This document shows, piece after piece, positions 60,185-64,000 of a stretch of DNA of 64,000 nucleotides. The translations under genes were made by a program, and so were the position numbers. Position 1 is the stretch's first letter, and each line of letters opens with the position of its first letter. Source of the DNA: UBA974 sp002292405 (GTDB lineage Bacteria > Bacteroidota > Bacteroidia > Flavobacteriales_D > Sanyastnellaceae); the NCBI GenBank assembly GCA_943842425.1, contig CALTBR010000001.1, positions 124,001-188,000 on the forward strand, read 5' to 3'. The notes below the pieces were generated by a model, which saw only the letters and a list, made by a program, of their open reading frames with translations, ran no database searches and had not been told where the DNA came from.

Positions 60185-60664
60185 TTACCCCTTAAAAGCA
60201 ACAAGTAACTCACCCTTTTCAACAGCCAATCCAGCTTTTGCATTGACATCTTCAATTGTGCCGTCCACCGCTGATTTAATGACATTTTCCATCTTCATCG
60301 CTTCTAGAATAAGTAATGAGTCGCCCACCTTAACATCCTGACCCGCCTTAACTAAAACACTTAGAACCTTACCTGGCATAGGTGCGCAAAGTTGTAAGTC
60401 GGCCCCTGAATCACTTGTGTTCATTCCCATTTTATCTAAGAGTAGGGCGCGCTCATCAAGAACGGTAACCTCTCTTAACACTCCGCCAATTTTGACTGTC
60501 ATAGCGCCACTTTCATCTGGCCCTTCTATTGCTTCAACGTTAAGCGACTTACCATCGATTAATACTCTGAAACAACCTTTTGATGTTCTAGTCCACTCAC
60601 CGAGCGTTGGGTTTTCGGAATCTACTGCGATGATTCTTTCCTCAAAACGAATTTCCTTAGCCAT
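60185..60664 (-). CDS. Biotin carboxyl-carrier-type protein
   Basis: 159 residues: an N-terminal beta region (1-90) and a biotinyl domain with APMPGKVLSVLVKAGQDVKVG and the biotinylation site EAMKMEN (Lys124). It matches the small biotin carriers that work with acyl-CoA carboxylases (propionyl-, acetyl- or methylcrotonyl-CoA carboxylase) or oxaloacetate decarboxylases in Bacteroidota; partner genes are not in the window. Twenty-one bases separate it from the type B cargo gene, so read-through is possible. Confidence 0.9.
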   Translation of the reverse strand: MAKEIRFEERIIAVDSENPTLGEWTRTSKGCFRVLIDGKSLNVEAIEGPDESGAMTVKIGGVLREVTVLDERALLLDKMGMNTSDSGADLQLCAPMPGKVLSVLVKAGQDVKVGDSLLILEAMKMENVIKSAVDGTIEDVNAKAGLAVEKGELLVAFKG

Positions 60665-60668
60665 AATG

Positions 60669-60676
60669 CGAAGATA
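60669..60676 (-). promoter_or_regulatory. Weak candidate -7 element for biotin-carrier gene
   Basis: TATCTTCG (minus strand) matches 7 of 8 bases of TAnnTTTG and lies 4 bases before the ATG at 60664. No -33 TTG. Tentative. Confidence 0.25.
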
Positions 60677-60702
60677 AAGCAGTTAGCCCCGACCTTGCGT
60701 GC

Positions 60703-61857
60703 ATGCCAGGAATCTATGTCCACATACCCTTTTGTCGCACGGCATGTCACTATTGTGATTTCCATTTCTCAACTTCGTTGCAGAGAACGGGAGAGTTTGT
60801 AAATGCTCTTTTGAAAGAAGTGGGGTTAAGGAAAAAAAGTGGGGTTTGGGATGATTCTGAATTTAACACCCTGTATTTCGGAGGTGGGACTCCGTCTGTT
60901 TTGCCATCGAAGGACCTTAAAAGAATCACAGACGCAATAAAGGTTGAATTTTTACCTGAAAATCTGACTGCTTTTAAAGAGGCCACGATAGAGGTAAACC
61001 CTGAAGATGTAACTGAAATCGCCCTTCAAGGTTGGTTGGATGCTGGGTTTGACAGACTCAGTATAGGGGTTCAATCTTTTGAAGACTCTCAATTAGAGTG
61101 GATGAATAGAAAGCACAGCGGGACTGAGGCTGTAAAAGCCGTGGAACTTGCTCATAAAATGGGGTTTAATAAAATCTCCATAGATCTCATCTACGGTCTG
61201 CTACAAAGTGACAAAGAGTGGAAGGAAACTGTTGATAGGGCGCTGAGTCTACCTATAAATCACATCAGTTGTTATGCCCTCACAATTGAGCCCAAAACCG
61301 TCTTGGGGCACAGAGTCTCAGAGGGCGTTGAAAAAAAAACTCCTGATAAAAAAATAGAGGCTGATTACGAATACCTCTGTTCAGCAGCAAAAAAAGCAGG
61401 GTTCAAACATTACGAGGTTTCGAATTGGGCGCTTGGAGAACAATGTCGTGCAGTACATAACTCGGGGTACTGGTCTGGCGATCCGTATATCGGATTTGGC
61501 CCTGGGGCACATGGTTTTCGTGACAATATTCGGTACGCGGTGATTTCTAACAATCTTAAATATATTTCTAAAGTGGGGAGAGGATTGCTTCCAGACTCTT
61601 CGGAAAAACTTAACCTACTTGACAGGTGTAACGAGTCTCTGATGACTGGATTACGGACGGACATGGGGGTGAGCTTCGTCGAGTTAGAGAGGCGGTGGGG
61701 TGTAAATCCCGCTGTGGTTAATCATGAAGCTTGGAAGAGGTGGACCGGCTCTGGAGGGTTAATAAAAACCGCTTGTAAATCTGGGGAATATTACCGTATT
61801 CCTGAAAAAATGTGGCTTATTGGCGATTCTATCTCGTCTGATTTTTTCGTAACTTAG
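60703..61857 (+). CDS. hemW: Heme chaperone HemW (radical SAM)
   Basis: 384 residues with the radical-SAM cluster motif CRTACHYC (C11, C15, C18), YFGGGTPSVL, EVNPEDVT, GVQSFED and a C-terminal HemW domain: YEVSNWALGEQCRAVHN, YWSGDPYIGFGPGAHGF and TGLRTDMGV. HemW binds heme and delivers it to respiratory enzymes; it is commonly mis-annotated as oxygen-independent coproporphyrinogen oxidase. Length is normal. The next gene starts 4 bases later. Confidence 0.95.
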   Translation: MPGIYVHIPFCRTACHYCDFHFSTSLQRTGEFVNALLKEVGLRKKSGVWDDSEFNTLYFGGGTPSVLPSKDLKRITDAIKVEFLPENLTAFKEATIEVNPEDVTEIALQGWLDAGFDRLSIGVQSFEDSQLEWMNRKHSGTEAVKAVELAHKMGFNKISIDLIYGLLQSDKEWKETVDRALSLPINHISCYALTIEPKTVLGHRVSEGVEKKTPDKKIEADYEYLCSAAKKAGFKHYEVSNWALGEQCRAVHNSGYWSGDPYIGFGPGAHGFRDNIRYAVISNNLKYISKVGRGLLPDSSEKLNLLDRCNESLMTGLRTDMGVSFVELERRWGVNPAVVNHEAWKRWTGSGGLIKTACKSGEYYRIPEKMWLIGDSISSDFFVT

Positions 61858-61861
61858 TAGG

Positions 61862-63694
61862 ATGAAATTTATTTTAAATACCGTTTTATTTTGCCTTTAC
61901 GTTTCCTCTTTTTCAGCCCAAACAACAATTACTCTAGACAATCATTTCGAGGATTGGGAAATGGTGCCGTCTTGGTCTGACGATGGTGTTGGAAATATTA
62001 ATAAGACCGCAATTACACATGATGTCGATTGGGTGTATTTTTATATCCGGACTACAAACGAAGTTGCTTTAGATGAAAACACCCTTCCTAATTCTATTAG
62101 GCTTGTAATCGATTTCGACAACGATATTGCTACAGGGAGTAATTATTTAAATCTGGGTTTGGGGGCTGAAATGGTAGTTAATTTTCCTTCTAGATCGGTC
62201 ACAATGTTTTCTAGCAGCGGAACGTCTTCTGGACCGGGAATAAATAGCGTTGGCGTACATGTGGCTCCGGTATATAGCGCCTTTGAGTTTGAAATTGCCA
62301 TAGACCGGTCTCTCGTAAACCTGAACGATGGCGCACTTAAATTTCTTTGGTATGAGGGGGATACTTCATCTAGTATTCCTCAAGGAGGAGAGGTTCATGT
62401 CCTTACTGATTTCAGCTATTCCATCGCTCCTACGCCTTTAGAAAGAGCGGAAAATACCGAAATTAGAGTTGCTTTTTGGAACGTGAAACGAGAGTTGGAC
62501 AACACGAGTGTTTATGATTCTTATAATAGAATTTTAGATGCCACAAACCCCGATATCATTGGATTTTCTGAGGTTGAGGATTACACCCCTTCATTTGTAG
62601 CTGACTTACTCGATATGTGGCTTCCTTTAGAAAATGGCGCGAGTTGGTTTGTAGAAAAAGACGATTGGGATTTAATGATTGCAAGCCGCTTTCCAATCAC
62701 CTCCATCTTCCCAACAATAAATCGACAAATGCCAGCTTTAATAAACACTGAAAGTGTTTGGGGCGTACCTACCTTATTTACTTGTTCCCATCTTAAATGT
62801 TGTGACGGAGATGCCCAAAGACAGGAGCAGGCTGATGATTATATGTCTTTTCTACGTGATGCTATAGAGCCGGGTGGGGTCTTAGATCTTCCTGAGGGTT
62901 CTCCAATTATTTACGGAGGGGATTTGAATATGGTTGGGCTTTCTGGACCCATAAACACCCTCGAAACGGGTGATATTTATAATAACAATCTGCATGGAGA
63001 TGATTTTTTTCCCGATTGGGACTCCTCCGACCTCACCCAAATTGTTGCTCGCTTGACCGATAGGGCTATGGATTATACTTGGAGGAATGATTCTGGGTCA
63101 TATATGCCAGGAAAATTGGATTATATTATTATTTCTGACGCTGTAATCGAAGTCCTTCGTGCATATTCTCTCCAAACCTCCGACCTACCGCCCGCTCGTT
63201 TGGCTCAGTATAACCTTGAATTATACGATGCTGAGGATGCTTCCGACCACTTCATGGTCGTGGCTGACCTTGCTTTAGTTGGTGGAATTTCTCAAACAGA
63301 TACTGATGGGGATGGGGTCTTCGATGCCGTTGACAACTGCCCAGGTTTATCAAATGTAGATCAGTCAGACTTCAACTTCGACGGCCTTGGTGATGCCTGT
63401 TCTGACTCTGATCTTGACGGCCTTTCTGATGAGATTGAGATCCTTATCACCATCACAGATCCATTAATTCAAGATACTGATGGAGATGGGCTTACAGACG
63501 GAATTGAGCTTTCGCTATTTATCACAGACCCGCTTCATTCTGATACAAACGAAAATGGTCTGAGTGACGCTGAGGATTTATTAGACAGTGGCGAAATCGG
63601 TGCAACCTGTAGTGGTGACACAAACAATGACGGATCTATTACAATAGGAGATCTATTGTTGGTTTTATCTGCTTTTGGTGATGTTTGTTCTTAG
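61862..63694 (+). CDS. Secreted endonuclease/exonuclease/phosphatase-fold protein with dockerin-like end
   Basis: 610 residues with signal peptide (ending SFSA-Q). Residues 20-195 form a DOMON/CBM9-like beta domain (LDNHFEDWEMVPSW, WVYFYIRTTNEV). Residues about 205-460 have the EEP fold: VAFWNVKRE, IGFSEVEDY with the metal Glu, SHLKC, YGGDLNMVG and DASDHFMVVADLAL with the catalytic His. TSP type-3/EF-hand-like Ca repeats (about 475-580: DTDGDGVFDAVDNCPG, DSDLDGLSD, DTDGDGLTDGIEL) lead to a 28-residue Cys-bracketed dockerin-like C-terminus (583-610). Likely an extracellular nuclease or phosphodiesterase. No T9SS type A/B domain is visible. Confidence 0.88.
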   Translation: MKFILNTVLFCLYVSSFSAQTTITLDNHFEDWEMVPSWSDDGVGNINKTAITHDVDWVYFYIRTTNEVALDENTLPNSIRLVIDFDNDIATGSNYLNLGLGAEMVVNFPSRSVTMFSSSGTSSGPGINSVGVHVAPVYSAFEFEIAIDRSLVNLNDGALKFLWYEGDTSSSIPQGGEVHVLTDFSYSIAPTPLERAENTEIRVAFWNVKRELDNTSVYDSYNRILDATNPDIIGFSEVEDYTPSFVADLLDMWLPLENGASWFVEKDDWDLMIASRFPITSIFPTINRQMPALINTESVWGVPTLFTCSHLKCCDGDAQRQEQADDYMSFLRDAIEPGGVLDLPEGSPIIYGGDLNMVGLSGPINTLETGDIYNNNLHGDDFFPDWDSSDLTQIVARLTDRAMDYTWRNDSGSYMPGKLDYIIISDAVIEVLRAYSLQTSDLPPARLAQYNLELYDAEDASDHFMVVADLALVGGISQTDTDGDGVFDAVDNCPGLSNVDQSDFNFDGLGDACSDSDLDGLSDEIEILITITDPLIQDTDGDGLTDGIELSLFITDPLHSDTNENGLSDAEDLLDSGEIGATCSGDTNNDGSITIGDLLLVLSAFGDVCS

Positions 63695-64000
63695 TTTTTA
63701 ATAAACTTCACCAAGCCTAACCCACTTTCAGATTGAGTTCTAATAGAGTAAACACCATTGTTTAAAGAGCTCGCGTCAACCTCAAATGTGTTGCTGTTAA
63801 TTTCGTCTTCGCTTTTTACAACACGCCCTAGGGCGTCGTAAATGCGATAGAACAAAACCTTGTGTTTAGATGAAATAATAAGCTTGTCTGAGGTTGGGTT
63901 GGGAAATGCGTTTAATATCGTACCTGAAAACTCTTCAACTCTAACCCAGTTAGAAACAACCTCAAAAGAGGTTTGAGAGCTACAATCTCCATTTTCGCTA
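63691..64000 (-). CDS. T9SS type A sorting-domain protein, 5' part beyond window
   Basis: A reverse-strand open frame enters at 64000 and stops at TAA 63693-63691, giving 102 residues. It ends NAFPNPTSDKLIISSKHKV, FYRIYDALGRVVKSE, SLNNGVYSIRTQSE and LVKFIKN, a complete type A sorting domain. The visible upstream piece (SENGDCSSQTSFEVVSNWVR) gives no function. Its stop overlaps the convergent nuclease-fold gene by 3 bases. Confidence 0.85.
   Translation of the reverse strand, partial: SENGDCSSQTSFEVVSNWVRVEEFSGTILNAFPNPTSDKLIISSKHKVLFYRIYDALGRVVKSEDEINSNTFEVDASSLNNGVYSIRTQSESGLGLVKFIKN

Overview
The window is a gene-dense chromosomal stretch (roughly 41% G+C by eye) from a member of the Bacteroidota, most likely a marine flavobacterium (Flavobacteriales, perhaps Schleiferiaceae/Cryomorphaceae-like; family not resolvable here). 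Supporting signs are type IX secretion (T9SS) parts and cargo (SprE/PorW, PorP/SprF, type A and type B sorting domains), Bacteroidota-only families (DUF2490, DUF4270, DUF4296, DUF4837, DUF5522), an ATP synthase locus without atpD/atpC, and promoters of the form TTG-N18..20-TAnnTTTG instead of sigma70 boxes. No transposase, integrase, phage gene or CRISPR array was seen.

Layout. 1-2.8 kb: ribosomal operon rplM-rpsI-rpsB-tsf. 2.8-5.6 kb: a lipoprotein/DUF2490 pair, then tdk and alr. 5.8-9.9 kb: four genes joined by ATGA overlaps (DUF5522, hutU, glycerophosphodiesterase, glpD). 9.9-16.3 kb: purF, a T9SS cargo protein, split YeeE/YedE transport halves, and a 777-residue secreted protein with a lysyl-oxidase catalytic domain. 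16.6-24.3 kb: coiled-coil membrane protein, YraN, RluB, DPM-type glycosyltransferase, dihydroorotase, DUF4296, an SDR enzyme and uvrC. 24.3-28.6 kb: operon slyD-thiL-degenerate asparagine synthetase-nitronate monooxygenase. 28.6-39.7 kb: secreted M1 peptidase, panC-tatA-lytic transglycosylase-DUF4837, then GT5-like protein-DUF4270-glmS and an outer-membrane barrel. 39.7-50.9 kb: cyclase, NtrY-like kinase and a long minus-strand run sprE/porW-bactofilin-atpZ-(4-TM protein)-atpBEFHAG. 51-55 kb: M23 peptidase, PfkB kinase, tRNA-Asn and tRNA-Leu flanking an unknown lipoprotein. 55-60.7 kb: minus-strand chain biotin carrier-type B cargo-PorP/SprF-histidine kinase-sulfotransferase-GT2. 60.7-64 kb: hemW, a secreted endonuclease/phosphatase-fold protein and a truncated T9SS cargo gene.

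How it fits together. Most genes are housekeeping (translation, purine/pyrimidine, pantothenate, thiamine and hexosamine synthesis, ATP synthesis, DNA repair). Around them sits a cell-surface programme: Sec-exported proteins, the T9SS and its cargo, lipoproteins and envelope remodelling enzymes. The most notable items are the lysyl-oxidase-like protein with its copper and quinone-cofactor residues intact, a 28-residue Cys-bracketed dockerin-like C-terminus shared by that protein and the nuclease-fold protein, an asparagine-synthetase homologue with both active sites altered, and the PorP/type B cargo/kinase/sulfotransferase/glycosyltransferase chain. All family assignments come from reading motifs; no database search was run.
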